From Apiotrichum sp. Y4204 (taxonomy: Eukaryota > Basidiomycota > Tremellomycetes > Trichosporonales > Trichosporonaceae), in NCBI GenBank assembly GCA_025531455.1, contig JAMYHL010000056.1, positions 124,001 to 188,000 of the forward strand: a DNA stretch of 64,000 nt, read 5' to 3'. Both the position numbers and the translations under genes were made by a program. Below, piece by piece: positions 1 through 14,000 of the stretch (its first letter is position 1; every line of letters begins with the position of its first letter). The notes beneath the pieces were generated by a model. The model did no database searches and had not been told where the DNA came from. It saw nothing but the letters and a program-made list of their open reading frames with translations.

Positions 1-479
1 AGCCCTCAGACATCAAGCTCCGGTGAGGTCCTGCGGAAGAGTCCAGATTCTGGACGAACACCGCGCAGGGTACAGCGCGGCGGGCCGCCTCTGATGGCGG
101 GATGGTTTGACAGGTACGCGCAATGGCAATGACGTAGGTGACAGTTGCTGCGTGTTGAGCATGCTGAACAACTACGTCAGAGTTGCTTGCCGGGGGGGCG
201 GGTAATGCGCGGGCGGGCATGGTTGTTGTCAATGGTGGGATCGGTGGGAGAGATAGATGGGGATAACCGCACAACACAGTAGCCAAGAGTGGGGTCATAC
301 GTGGCATGGTCTAGCAGTGTGCCAGTCAGCCCGCTGGCCGACGACGGCCAGAACAGATATATAAGGGGGGCAGGCAGCACTCCTCCGATCTTCATCCGCA
401 CTACCCATCTCCAGACAACAACAGCGCTCGCGCACTCTACTCTTTACACCTACCCACCACCACAACAACACTAGCAAAC
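1..479. other. Upstream region of HSP12-like gene; no gene seen
   Basis: No open frame with protein-like character is visible. The last 120 bases before the ATG at 480 carry promoter features described separately. The 5' leader just before the ATG is rich in CA and pyrimidine stretches, as is common for highly expressed fungal genes. Confidence 0.6.
358..368 (+). promoter_or_regulatory. TATA box with overlapping STRE-like AGGGG
   Basis: The sequence TATATAAGG at 358-366 lies about 120 bases before the ATG at 480 and runs straight into AGGGG (364-368), the core of the stress-response element. TATA plus STRE is the known promoter style of yeast HSP12, so stress induction of the downstream gene is a reasonable inference. 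Confidence 0.5.
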
Positions 480-794
480 ATGTCCGACACTGGCCGCCAG
501 GGACTTGGTGACAAGGTGAGTATCGAGCGTCAGGCGCCACCGCCACAGTGGTAGTACCACTGCGGTGGGGGTGACTTACCACCTATCTCCAGTCATCTGG
601 TTCACTGTACTGACTGTCAGCTCGCCGCCTCCGCCAAGCCCGACTCGCAGAAGTCGTACCTCGAGCAGGCTGGTGACTCCGTCAAGGGCGCCCTCGACTC
701 GGTCGCCTCCGCCGTCCAGCCCCAGCAGGAGAAGTCCACCACCCAGAAGCTCGGCGACGCCGTCTCGGGCGACAACACCAACCGCAACGTCTAA
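480..794 (+). CDS. HSP12: Hsp12/Hsp9-type small heat-shock (LEA-like) protein
   Basis: Two exons, 480-515 and 621-794, give 69 residues; the joins keep phase and a CTGAC branch site lies just before the acceptor. The protein is very hydrophilic, starts MSDTGRQGLGDK, continues AASAKPDSQKSYLEQAGD and contains SVKGALDSVASAVQ, the signature of the Hsp9/Hsp12 (WH11) family. These proteins are unfolded in solution, become helical on membranes and stabilise the plasma membrane during heat, osmotic stress and stationary phase. The length is shorter than S. cerevisiae Hsp12 (109 residues) but usual for basidiomycete and S. pombe-type members. A TATA box and an STRE-like site about 120 bases upstream fit stress-induced expression. 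Cytosolic or plasma-membrane associated; no enzyme activity expected. Confidence 0.9.
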
Positions 795-1601
795 GCTTGC
801 AACCGTGCATCGTACCGACAGCAACCCGTGGTCCGAGGATCCGAGTTAGAAGGTCGTCAATGTCAGCAGTTAGGTGATATGTATGAAGAAAATACCTGCA
901 ACTAGAAGCATAACAAAAGGTGCACAGATGATCTCGCGACGGTTCTGGAAATACTACTGATGTGGACGGGAACATGGAAGTCGATGGCCGCCACGCAGGA
1001 GGATGCACATCGGCTTCTCGGTGTAGTTTACTTCTTGACCCATTGCTCCAATCGGCGAGCCTGAGCGGAATGGGTGTGGGATGAAGTGGCGAAAATGGGC
1101 GTCTGTCACCTGTCTTCCGCCACATTCCTACTCCTGGCCAGCTCACTACGGTCACTGCTTTATGGTACTATGTCGCTGGTGGTGGATCACGTTGGGATGG
1201 TATAGGATGGTATAGGAACGTGCGACGTGGGCGCTGGGAGCATGGGAATCGGGCACGCGCGTCGGCCGTTGATCCCGGACGGAGTTGCTCCCAAACTTCT
1301 ACACGGTGACAGAGTATAAGTGATTTCCCGCCATGGTGGTGAATGCTTGTATTGGTGAGATCCCGACTCTACTGTGCTGCACCCTAACCATGGAACTACA
1401 TGTATCTCAGGCGGGTGTGCGAGAGCCTGAGAAGGGGTTTCATTCCACTTCTGCCGCCGGCAGTGCCAGGCACGGTTGTTTTGGCGTTGACATCCGATGT
1501 GACTGACGGTGACTTTAACCTGCAGAATGACAAGATGAATTAGAATGCATTGAAAGTCTATAGTGGACCGCATAGTCCGTGTTGCCCTCGTCACGCTCCG
1601 T
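795..1601. other. Convergent 3' region between HSP12 and PAN6; no gene seen
   Basis: About 800 bases between two facing 3' ends. Reading frames here look like chance: odd composition and no family features. One tandem copy of GGTATAGGAT occurs near 1198-1215. I see no RNA gene. Confidence 0.5.
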
Positions 1602-3018
<1,417 letters not shown>

Positions 3019-3625
3019 GTTTGAAAGAAGTCGACAGGCAGGAGAGTCGAGTCGATAGATATATATGTGCGAGTGAGTGTTACAATGGGACGATGCGAGG
3101 CATGCAAGACAAATGTCAATGAATCAATGACACTCGGCGGCGCGGCCCACCCACACCAATGCAGGCATGCAACCTGGTCATCATCTTGTCTGGCCATTCC
3201 TTTTTTGCCGTTGCGCGATAAAGTTTTTATTTTTCCATGGGGCCCAGGGGGGGCGGGGCGGCGGCGGCGGTGTATCACAGCTTAACGGCGCGGCGAAAGC
3301 CGTACGAGCCGTACGAGGCCGTCTGCACCCCAACACGCGGCGACCGCCGCGACACTGAGACACTCACAAAGCAAAAATACTTTGGGGCCCCGTACTCTTG
3401 GTCACGTGACTAGTCTGTGGACCTCCACTCACGGCTGCTCGACAACCAACTTTGTCTCTGCGGACGATGGTGGTAGACATCACCTCTCTGATCCTCTGTG
3501 TGTGTCTTTGCTCAACTCTTGTCTGGTCTCGTTTCATCACTCTCCACCTTTCCCCCAGTCCTATCACTACTGTTTCCTTTATTCTTGCTCGGAACGTGTT
3601 CTTTTATTCCTTACGCTTACCCGAG
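3019..3625. other. Divergent promoter region between PAN6 and the Gfd2-like gene
   Basis: About 600 bases between two divergent start codons. It holds a G/C-rich block (3246-3270, GGGGGGGCGGGGCGGCGGCGG-like) and a pyrimidine-rich leader (3480-3620) before the plus-strand start. An in-frame ATG at 3467 could lengthen the downstream protein, but the extra residues look like translated leader. Confidence 0.5.
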
Positions 3626-5659
3626 ATGGCGGACGTCATGGTCACCCTACAGGAGGGGTTCTACCGTTGGTCTGACATTGTGTGGACCTGGGGCCGGTCG
3701 TGCTCCCCTTACAGTGTAAGAATCAGAATCTGGATTCCAACTCTGCTGATTTCTTCTTTCAGCGCAATGCCATCAATTCGGTCATGCATCCAAACGCGCT
3801 GGGCGACACCGCCCATCCTCTACGCGAACAAGACAAAGAGGGCATTGAGCTGTACATTGGTGCGTCTGGAACCGAAAGACGCGTGGGAACCTTGACCGCC
3901 CCGTTATGGGATCACCGGATTCGAAATTGGTTCTGATGGCACCTTTTTGTTTGGCAGGCTCGCTCGTTGATGGGTCCAAAATACTGCTCTTCAGCCTCAA
4001 GCAGATCGAGTATGTCGTCGAGTACATACATCACCTCCGCCTCAATGACCCTTCGTGGCTCGACTACCTTGCGACTATTAAACGCGACCCGGCCAGCAAA
4101 ATCCTTCCCCCCTCTGTTGACCCCGCCATTTCCAGGGTTCCTCTTCCGAACACTTTGCTTCCAAAAGAGCTATTTGTGACCGTCGTGAGTGGACAGACCA
4201 CGCTGAAAGTGGCTAACGAACCAGGTGCCAGTGATCGCCACGAATATGAAACAGCTTGCCAAACAGATTCGCAAGGAGAACACAGCCATAAAGCAAGGGA
4301 AGCGAACTCCGGCTATGACCACCCTCAGTCTCTCTGACGAGGAGGAGACTGTGGCAGAAGTGCCGACACCACACGACGTAGAGGTTCCCCTCACTGAACT
4401 CAACGCGGATACTGTGGGCGAGATAGTGGAGTCCATCAGCCAGCAACTGGACGAAGCAACTGCAGATGCAGAACAGACACCCGACCCGGCCGATTACTTT
4501 GATCTTGCCCAACAGGCAGTCTTCGCGGCATCGCAAGGTGGAACCTTCAAAGCACTGGAAGTCAGAAACAAGGGCGTTCCAAATTGGAACACCACCAAGC
4601 TGGAGGAATTCCTCACCCCTGCGGTTGGTCGAGGCTTGTTTGTGGCTCTCGACATGCGTTTCCGCGACGATGATCCCTCGAAAGTCGTCGACTTGGGCTA
4701 CGCTGCGACATGGTATGCTGCCAGCCCTGAGGATAGCAACACGTTTGATGTTAAACGCGAGAACGGCCATTGGGTGGCCCAAGAAGAGCGTGAGCGTTAT
4801 GGGACTCGCACGTCGGAATACCGTTTTGGTCATACGAAGCCCTTTCCGCGTGGAACGATCTCAAGCTTGATAAACCGCAAGCTCGCGACGTTGTGGCTTG
4901 ATGCTGGCAGGGGTCCTGTCTGTAAGTCCCAAACTGGCCTGATAGGCGACTGACGTGAGACATCCTCATGCACTCGTCGCAGAGCGACTACACCACGTTC
5001 GGCGCGGTCAGTCTCAATATAGGAGACTGGCATACCGAGCTGCACCCCGACTGTTGGTCCTATCCGGCCCATGCCACGCCTGAGGGACTGGGCGAGAGGC
5101 TGTTGCTCGACACGGCTGTGTTGTGGGCTGCGGTTGAGGCTGGCCAAGAAGGCGACAAAACAGAGTTTGGTGTCACAAAACGCACCGTACGCGACATTCT
5201 CGAGCTCATTCAACCCGGAGAGTTTGCAAACATTGACGACATCATGAATTCCGGGAACAAGGCGATGGTGGGTGGTTTATCTTGGTCAACTGCTGACGAC
5301 TAGATGACCTTCATACTGTTCGATGCCCGTGAGCCACTTGCTCCATGCTTCTAAAACCACTAACCCCCTCAGTGATGAACCATCCCCTCAAACAGTGGCG
5401 TGAGAGGGCTCGCCTGCCGCTCATACGGATGGTTCTCGAGGCGACAAACTTTGTCCTTCAGGCCAAGCAGGACGACAGAGAGACTGAGATGGGGAGCTCA
5501 CTCGTCAATGATGACGCCACGGTGGAAGGAAAGGAGGGAATTGCGAAAATGACAGTTTCCGAAGACGACTCAGAGATTGACTCTGACTTCGAAGGTGTTG
5601 GAACTTTCCATGTGGAAGGGGGTGGCCTTGAGGATTCGGATGGTGAGTCTAGCTGGTAG
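3626..5659 (+). CDS. Gfd2/YDR514C-like protein with nuclease (RNase H-like) fold
   Basis: Seven exons (3626-3715, 3763-3859, 3958-4184, 4225-4921, 4960-5267, 5304-5328, 5373-5659) join in phase to 576 residues; one exon is only 25 nt. The central part contains FVALDMRFRDDD, later GPVYILMHSSQSD, LLLDTAVLW and NSGNKAMMTFILFDA. Their spacing resembles the DEDD-type exonuclease-like domain of Gfd2/YDR514C proteins (strand with Asp, HD-type loop, then a H/N-NxGNDA-type helix). Catalytic acids look eroded: the first motif is D-x-R rather than D-x-E, and the last motif has NKA instead of NDA, so enzymatic activity is doubtful. The N-terminal 250 residues and the acidic C-terminus have no features I recognise. 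Family assignment is by motif spacing only; function unknown, possibly linked to mRNA export as for Gfd2. Confidence 0.6.
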
Positions 5660-5823
5660 CACCAGGCATCAGATCATAAACCCCACGACCAACTTGTACA
5701 ATGTGAGGCAGCACATGTTATATCAGGATTCATACCCAAATGTAGATAGTAGTCTTCTATTGTTCATAAATGCAGCAGTTTACATGTGTTCATTCACTTC
5801 TTGAGGCCAATTTGCGCCACTGC

Positions 5824-8800
5824 TCAACCTGTCCCGCTATCCAAGCGCTTCAGCATGTCCACAGCTGTCGGTGGCATGGTACCGGCACTCGAGGAGTGAC
5901 GCTTACGTGTGAGGCTCAGACCAGAGAGAAACCCACTCCCGGTGCCGCTCCCTTCGGCCTTCATCGCGTGCCCTCCGAGTGGGGACGGTCGGAAGAGATC
6001 ATCACTTTTACCCCTCAAGCTGGCGATTGATGTCTTCTTGGTGACTCGCGGACCCTCGAAGGACGATGGGCTCTCGTCCGCTGAGGTTGCTATCGGCGCA
6101 GCTGGTGCAGCTTTCGCATTAGGTGTGGGGATCGCAAGACCACGGGGGGCAGACGAGGACGACGACGTGACCGAGCTCGGCCGGTTACCAATAAACCCTT
6201 CACGGACTGGCGGTGAGGCGGCGGAGCTGAGACTCGTGCGGTGCGAGCGCAGAGGTCCCCCTCGAGGTGCAGTGGTGCGAAGTGCTATGGGAGATGTGGG
6301 AGAGGTCGGTGGGGGAGGAGGAGATTTTGCGTATATAGATCGCAGGGGAAGAGGCTGGGGCGACCGGGCATGCGTACGGCGACCTGCAGGGGAGCCCGTT
6401 GACGCCCGAGTGAGTGGAGACCCCTGGGCAGGGACGTCAAGTGGAGACGCAGTATTCTCCCTTGACGGGGTATGAGCCTGGGCCGAGACGCCTCGCTGCA
6501 TTGGTTCAGACGTGGGTGAAGAGAACCGCTGAGGGGGTGAAGGAGGAGGAGCAGATTGGGATGAACTCTGACGTTCCAAACGCTCAGATGCTGGGTAGAA
6601 GCTGCTCACTGCCCGCACACGGCTGGGAGCAGGCGTAACGAGAGGCGAGCTACTGTTATTGGCTACAGAGCTCGACGCCGCGCGGCGGTTCTGGCTCTTC
6701 GATCCAGGCGTCCATTCCTCAACATGGTGCGAGTAGTAGCGTAAACCCTCGGCCAGGCCGTAAGGATTCGTTTCTGGCGAGTCTCCGTTCACCACGGCCT
6801 CGTCCGTTCCGGTGATACGTGCGAGGTAATAGTCCTTACCGACAAGCTGTCGCTGAATGGCATCTGTAACGTGAAGGAAGTGATGAGGAGCCGAGATATT
6901 GAAGGCCGCCCAAGCTTTGACGGCTGCATTGCGGGTCGGAAGGAAAAGAACCTGAACGTTAGAGAAATATGCAAACCACATCTTACCAGATCACCACGAC
7001 CAAAGCTGGAGATGGTAATCTTGTTCCTCGACGACTCGCGGTACTGTTTGCACGATTTTGACAGCTTCCGGGCAAGATTAATCGTACGAAGAACCGCATC
7101 GGTAAATCCTTCGAGCTCAAAGGCGGACGCCGTTTCAAGTGACCGTACCAGTACAGTGCTGTCCTTAAGATCGGAGGTCGAGGAAGGTCCGGCCGTCGGG
7201 GGCGTTTTCGGACGAGCAGGAAGGGAGAGCGATCCTGAAATAGTCGTGGAGGCGTTGATAGCACCCATAAGACGTTTGCACGCGTCATGATACTTGCCAG
7301 CCAAGACGACTGCGTCCTTGGCAAGTTCCATGTGATGCGTTTCCTTCTGCGTGAGTGCCTGCGCGGCGTCTTTGGCCAAAGCGAGCTCATCAGAGAGCAC
7401 AGTTTCGCGGCGCTGTACATCGCGCAGTTGCACCTTGGTGAACGACAGTTCGGCTTTGAGACCGTCCTCCTTTCGTACCGCAGCATTTTTGGCCGCAGTG
7501 AGATGCTCGGCTGCTTCAGTACGCGCGTCCTCAAGTGCTTTGGTGAGAGTAAGGTTTTGGTGTTCAAGCACCGCTCGGTCTCCATCTGCCTCGGCAATTC
7601 GGTCACGCATGAGTCGTTCAGCTTCGGCAGACTGGTTCTTGAGTGCTTGATCCCTGTCCAGTTGAGCTTGGACGAGCTGTGCGGCGGTTGCCTCCAGCTC
7701 TGCTTTCGTCCCGGCCAACTCGGATTCGTAGTTCTGAGCCTGCAGCTGAGCCTCACCAAGGTCGGTAATGAGACGAGTGCGGTCCTCCTGCATTTCCCGA
7801 ATTTGCATGACGAGAGTTTGTTCTGCACTGCGCAGACCATCCACATCGAGCAATGCCTCCTGAAGCCGAACGCCAAGGTCAGTCGCTCGGTCCTTTTCCT
7901 GTCCCATGTCGGCCTGGAGCGCCACGACAAAGTCATGCTGTTCTTCCGATTCACGGACCCTATCCTCGCATTCGCGGGTCTTGTCGTCTAGCTCAGCAGC
8001 CAGCTGTTGCCGGGCTAGACTCTCGTCGCTAAGGTCGGTACGCAATCGTACAAGCTCTTCTTGAAGTTCTGCTTGGCGTGTCTGGAGGCTGTTGACCCGC
8101 AGCTCGTAACGCTCCTCAAGTTCTTGCAGCTGAGCCTGATGCAGCTGCTCCATCTCGTCGATACGCTGCTCATATTCGGACATAGGGAGAGTCTTTGCGG
8201 ACTCCCCATTCCCCGTCGTAGCACGCATCGCCTGCTCAAGAGAGCTCTCGAGTTCACCATTAAGGGAGTCAAGGGTCACCAGTAACGCTGAGATCTGATG
8301 TTCGAGTGGTCCAACAGGGTTGAGTTCGGGTTCGATGGCCATGAAGTCCGGATCTTCTCGAAGATCGTTGGCCCATTTTAGGAGATCTGCTGTTAGTTGC
8401 TGCTTCAGGCTCACGATACTTGCCATCAATGTCGCGACGCCCTATCCCAACGGCAGCAAGCGCCTCCTTACCGCCCTCCACACTGATGTCCAGGCGCGGT
8501 GCCTGGCTGTCCTCCAAGGCGGTAATCTCCCATGGAAGCTGGTTGTCTACTTTATGCTGTTGTCGACGCTTTGTTTCATTGGCTAGAAATGTGTTGACAG
8601 CTTTGCTGATGCGCGCCGCCCACTCAACCAGTGTGGTAGAGAACTCCTTGCGATGCACGATCTCGATGACGTTCGCAGCGTATGCAAAGGGCAGATTGTG
8701 CAGACGTTCAAGGTGAGGAAAGGCATTCTTTTGCCGCAAGTCGGTATCAAGATCTGTCATTGGGCGAGTGAACTTGGTTATCCGTACTTGGAGGTTCGCA

Positions 8801-10171
8801 ATATTGCGAAGATGAACGTGTAGTTCGAGTGTGAATTCGTTCTAATGTTAGCCGAGTAGTTTCCCACAAGTAACTGTTTCTTCGCGCGCACCTTGAGATG
8901 AGTGAGGGTAGCGAGATCCTCGCGCATTGCCTTGTCTAGCTTGGCTGTTGTTTGTTCATACTCAGCTGCGGTGTGAGCTTTCACCTTCACCCGCACTCAC
9001 ATGATCCCATGCGCATCAGCTCCTCAATCTGCCTGAGAGCCCCCTCAATCCCAGACAAGGTGGTAGCAAACTCCCCCTCAACGGCCAGTATCCGTTCCTC
9101 GGCGGACTGCCGATCTGCCTCGGACTGAAGAGCAAGGTCGTCGATTTCTGTAGCCACCGCATTGTATCGGTTCACAAAATCGCCATGTGCAGTTCTGCAC
9201 CAATCTCGAACCTGCTCCATCTTCTTGGCGTGAATCCAATCGACGAGTGTCTTCTTCCTGTCCTCCCCGTCCTTGTCTCGGCGGCGAAACAAGCTCTCAT
9301 GAACGCGGACTTTAGGAAGCATCGCCATGTCGATCTCGTAGCCTTGTAACAGTCTCTCGTGGTGGTCTAATTGTCCATCGATGCGCGAAGTAAACTCTCG
9401 GAACGCCTCTAGGATCGGTTCAAGATGATAAGTCAGGTTGGCATACGCGATTCTGAGAGCACGCGCTTGAGCGGAGAACAGAGACTGAAGATGACACAAA
9501 TGATCGTATGCAACCTCGAAGGAAGTTGATGGTGAAGTTACTGGAGTGAGCAACGTCTTGGAACGCTGATAAACGTACAGTCGAGCGGTTGTGGAAGCGC
9601 GATCTCCTCCCTGAGCTCGTTGGCCCAACGGTCGGGATCTGTGAAGAACGTTTCACGGTTGAAGAGGTAGACTGCATGGCTGCGGGGCTGCAGGGGGTTA
9701 GTCCTGACAGTAACAGCAGTCGACCACAACTGGAACACATTGAGCCACTACTCACCGTACTTGTTCCTGCATGTCCGCCGCGCTCCCACAGCTCCTCGAG
9801 AACCTCCTGTCGTAGTTCGCGACCATCTTCGGTGAAGAGAAGCACGTTTCCCGATATGACTCCTGTGGCAGCTGAAACATCGGCATAGACTCCCTCGAGA
9901 CTGGCGTCAGTGACGGTCCAAGGGATGTGGAATGTGGGGAAAGCAAGACGACACTGGGCGAAGAAGATGAGTAGAAAGGGAATGGAGTGAGTGCCCCACC
10001 ACCAACTCAGTGATGACATTGATCACAATGGCCAACAAAGTGTTGGGTCCAGCATACCGCACACTGACTCGTCCACAACTGTCCGTATCGGGTGGCAACT
10101 CACGAGTCGTAATCACTGAGAGCATGCGGGATCTTGACGAGGCCGCCATCAGAGGCTATGTATACGTCCAT
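5824..10171 (-). CDS. ATG11: Autophagy scaffold protein Atg11
   Basis: Atg11 bridges cargo receptors to the core machinery in selective autophagy (pexophagy, mitophagy, Cvt) at the forming autophagosome. From the 3' side I resolve exons 9953-9761, 9671-9579, 9540-9001, 8965-8892, 8841-8424, 8389-6987 and 6951-5824, in phase (1283 codons). A ubiquitin-like N-terminus (VTDASLEGVYADV, VLLFTEDGREL) is followed by a helical region (RLHNLPFAYAANVIEIV), a coiled coil of about 300 residues and the conserved C-terminal Atg11 claw (ISSFGRGDLVLFLPTRN, FNISAPHHFL, KDYYLARI). After it comes a Ser/Pro-rich tail of roughly 260 residues ending in LKRLDSGTG. The extreme 5' end is uncertain: an exon starting at 10171 (MDVYIASDGGLVKIPHALS) fits, but its link to 9953 needs either a further small exon near 10063-10015 or another splice. 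The junction at 8424/8389 uses a GC-AG intron. Confidence 0.88.
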
Positions 10172-11060
10172 CGTGTTGAAGTGAAGGGTACATCCGACTT
10201 GCAGCAGGGATACACGAGAAAGCAGAAATGTAACGCAGTGGACAGGAATCAGTGAAGATGGCGTCCTAGATTGCTGTTAGATGGGGGCGGCCTGGGGTAT
10301 AGACACGACGGCGGCGCGAGAGACCGATTGGTGGACTGCAGACGGGAGGAACGGCAAGACGGACCCGATGCGACAACAAGTGTGGTAGACAGGTAGATGA
10401 ACAGATAGAGATGTATTTGAGAAAAGGACAGAGAAGGAGGAGGAGGCTGACAGCAAGATGGCGGCAGGTCGACTCGTAAGTATCACTCTCTCACTGTGAC
10501 GGTAGTTGCCGAGTGCGGCACGGCACAGGCTGGGCGGCGACGGGTGCTATCGTAGTGCATACACACACGATGATGCCATCAGATCTGGGGACCCCGCACT
10601 TCCCACACATCCAGTCACCCTCCGACTCAATCCGTACCCGTGTACCCGTACCCCTTCTTCGACTGACCCGTCGCCGGTCATCAGCTGCGGTCGTGCATGA
10701 TCATGCATTCGTAATCGCCGTTGCTGCATGGTACCCAGATCGGTCTACATGTCTGCAAGGGAAGACGGTGTCGGTGACCCAAGGCGGCGCTCGTAAGTAT
10801 CACTCCTTTTGTTGGCACACGTCTTTCTTCATCCATTTCGGAATAGGATGTGTCCTCACCACTTGTGTTCTAATACGCGACGGACACGCATCAGTGGCAT
10901 CGTGAGCGATGTCCTCTTGGTGAAAGGTTACAAGCACTAAACATTCATAAAACATCTATAAGTGACCATCATACGTCGTACTGTACGACGTTTTCTACAG
11001 CAAATATAAGCCGGCGGTACTAAGAATTCAAAACCAGTTTGCTTTTGTCATCTCCACCGC
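10172..11060. other. Intergenic; possible short spliced transcript
   Basis: About 890 bases upstream of ATG11 and downstream of the CSC1-like gene. An ATG at 10458 opens MAAGRL and is followed at once by a perfect donor (GTAAGTATC, 10476). Splicing at 10505 would give about 70 residues of low-complexity sequence ending in CGRA. A second copy of the same donor context occurs at 10795. I cannot name a product and would not call a gene without transcript data. Confidence 0.3.
10458..10700 (+). CDS. Doubtful small spliced ORF
   Basis: Six codons (MAAGRL) end at a textbook donor, and an acceptor (CGGTAG) about 30 nt downstream restores an open frame to the stop codon at 10698-10700, giving about 70 residues. 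The predicted peptide is rich in Arg, Pro, Ser and Thr and matches nothing I know. The 30-nt intron would be shorter than any other in this window. It may be a short non-coding transcript or chance. Reported only because the ATG plus donor arrangement is strong. Confidence 0.15.
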
Positions 11061-14000
11061 TCAACCTGCAAGCGGCATCGTCGATTCAGGGTCAAGAACT
11101 ACCTCAAGCCCTTCAACTGCCAGCGCTTCGGCCTCGCGCTGGGCGTGACCGTGGGCATCTCGGGGGAGCCAAATGGCGGGGGCCGGGGCAATGAGCTCTG
11201 GCGGATAAATGTACCCGCGGTACTCGTCTCTCGGGTTCATAAATACAACTGGGACGTTTGGAGTGGTTTCGAATACATCAACGGTGGCGTGGGGAGTAGC
11301 ATGTGCAGCTCGTTCGGTAGCGGCCATATCGTTGATGTGCTCGGTGGGAAGCGGTAGAGGATTGCCATCGGAGAGTTTGCTAAGACCAGCGAGCATGCTT
11401 GGAAGGCTGTATGGTGTGGCCAGAAGCGACGCGTCCGATTCACGTTGTCGGGAGGTCGCCAAACTGCTAGGTAAATCGGCCCGCTCAAGGAAGATGGGGT
11501 CCGCGCGCATGTTTCTGCGTAATCTGAAGGTGATGATCTCGCCGATGCCAAGGCCAACGGCAGTGATACCGAGTCCAACTCCTCCGATCGTAAACTCTCT
11601 GCGAGAAAGCAACACGAGTGCAAGGACGAAGGGCTGGAGGCAAACCGCCCAACCCAGTCGGCGGACAACCCAAAGCGCCATCTGCCCGTCCGACGGGCCT
11701 CCGCGCGAGATGCACCACACATGGGTTCCCAGCCAGCACATCGCGACCAGTGCGAGGTACGAGAGAATGAGAACTGGGGCAACTAAAAGAGGAAACAGTC
11801 CGGAGAGCGCGGATAAGTGAAAAAAGGCAGCAACAAGAGGTGCTAGCGATGTCGCTGGGTTGAAATTGGGAGGGCGGCTCGCTTGGTAGCGTTGTCGGGG
11901 GGTGTTTGCTTTGCGGGTCACACGGTACCATCGAAGAAGGCGTGCAGGTTGAAGCACAAACAGACCGGGGATGAGAACGCAGACACTGATTGCCATAACA
12001 AGCGAAAGATATCCTACCGTCAGTCCAGGAACAGTCGAAGCACGTACCGAGGTATGCCAATCCGTCCGCCACGTTGCGCGACTCTTGAGAGTTCGAATGG
12101 AAAGAAGGGATCGCGAATATCAAACCTCCCACAAGGAGGAAGAATACAGTGCCCGGAAACAGCTGTAATTAGACGGGTACCACCACTGGCACTCACGAGC
12201 AGATAGAAGGAACCTTTCAAGCCGAGCGATTGTTGAGCAGTGTACGAGATGGATCGTGCCTGTCTGGCAAACACTCAGAGTCAGCAGTGCTATCCCGAAG
12301 AGAACTTACATTGTACAAGACTGACACCGATGATAAGGCTCAGTGTTACTCCCAACGCCGCGACAAAGCCCTCGGTGATGCCACCGCGAATGCCATCGTT
12401 TTCAGCAAGGGGCTTGAAAAAGTGGAGATAATAGGCAACACCAGGGGCGCTGGCCACAGCGAGGCCAAGAAAAGGAAGGGCTGGGAGTCAAAAATCGCCG
12501 ACGACCTTGAAACTCACAGAGTCCAGTAACGAGAACCATGGTGCCAACAGCTTTGATCCAAAACATCAGGCGCCCATCAGGTCCACCAAGGTTCTGCCAC
12601 AAAATATCTTCCTTGGTCCGACCAGGAAGATCAATCGCGTTTGGAAGTTCCTTGACGCCACGTCCCACAATGATGCACCCCACGCGAGGAGTTTCACTAG
12701 AGCCCTCACCGCTGGTCAGCAATGCGAGGGCCTGAGTCTGGGCCCGGCTCGTCACAGCGTTCAGCTTGGTGAGCCTTGCTCGGGCCGAGGTGATCTCCGC
12801 TCTGAGAGAGATGAGGTCGGAGTTGAGTACTTGTGAGACAGGTGGAGTCACGACCTGGTCAGGGAAAGTCTTGTTTTCCGCGGTCCAGATGGTTTGCGAG
12901 GAAAGGGGCCGCTCCTTTTCTCTTGGTGACTCCGTGCCCTTCCAAGCCTCGGAGCTCTCCCCGCCATCCTCATGTCCCTCAGCTTGAAAGCCGTCACCCG
13001 TCAGTTCCGAGGATTCGAGAATCGGAGCGCTCTGCAAAGCCACAACATCCTCGTCTGAATCTCCGGGAGCAGGAAGGAAGGTCCCGTCGTCGTCACGAAT
13101 GACCCGCTGGCCGATCATTAGGCGTCCTTTGTGACGAATGACTGAGCTCCGCTGCTGAACTTCGAGGAAAGCTGACCCTTGTGGGATCATAGGGGAAAAG
13201 TCGGTGATACTCTCGTTAAATCCAGTTGCCCGGCTGGAGGACGTGAGACCAAGGCTGGAGGAGGTAGCTGCCAAGGAACCCAATCCCACCTGTGTCGGTG
13301 ATGTAGGCGACGGGGCAAGCGCCTTGATGTACTTGGCCTCGGCTTCCTCCAAAGCGTGGTGAACATGGCTCCGTTCTTCAACATTTGCACAAACATTAAG
13401 GAAGTGGCTATGTCGTTAGGTGGGTTCGAGGAAAGCACTTACCCTACCGAGAAAACAGCGGCAATGGGCCTCCCTTCCGCCTTGCAAAGACTTGACAGCG
13501 CGTCCTTGATTGTCGACTCCGACATACCATTCCACGACTTCTGGTTGGGAACAAACACCATTTCCTGACCAGCACAAGCATCATCGAACGCCTTGACGTA
13601 TCGGAAGAGGCGACACGAAACATGCCAGATGATGAACAAACATCCTCCCACCCAAACTGTGGCCGAAAGGATCATCAAGGCAAGAAGGCGGGGGCGAGCC
13701 GAACTGATGGCCGGCGCGAGAGTGGAAGCGAGAGCGCGAGTGGCGAATCGCGGAGCGGAAGGACTCGGGTCGAGGGCATTGAGGAGTCGTAGGATGGAGA
13801 GATTAGTAAAACTCCCAAAGCGACCGCTAAGAGTGGGCCCTGGCGAAGTGATATCCAAATGTGGCACACCTGCCACAATCAAGGGAAGGAAGACAGCTAG
13901 GCTGAGAACGGTACACAGCGTCACCATGCCGAGGATTGACGCGTTGACGTGTGTAAACACAGTTGCCTCGCTGGTTAGAGATGTCAAGATTGGGAGGTGA

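Noticed and set aside
3452..3625. Longer N-terminus for the Gfd2-like protein (ATG at 3467)
   Set aside because: The extra residues are hydrophobic translation of a pyrimidine-rich leader; the ATG at 3626 was preferred.
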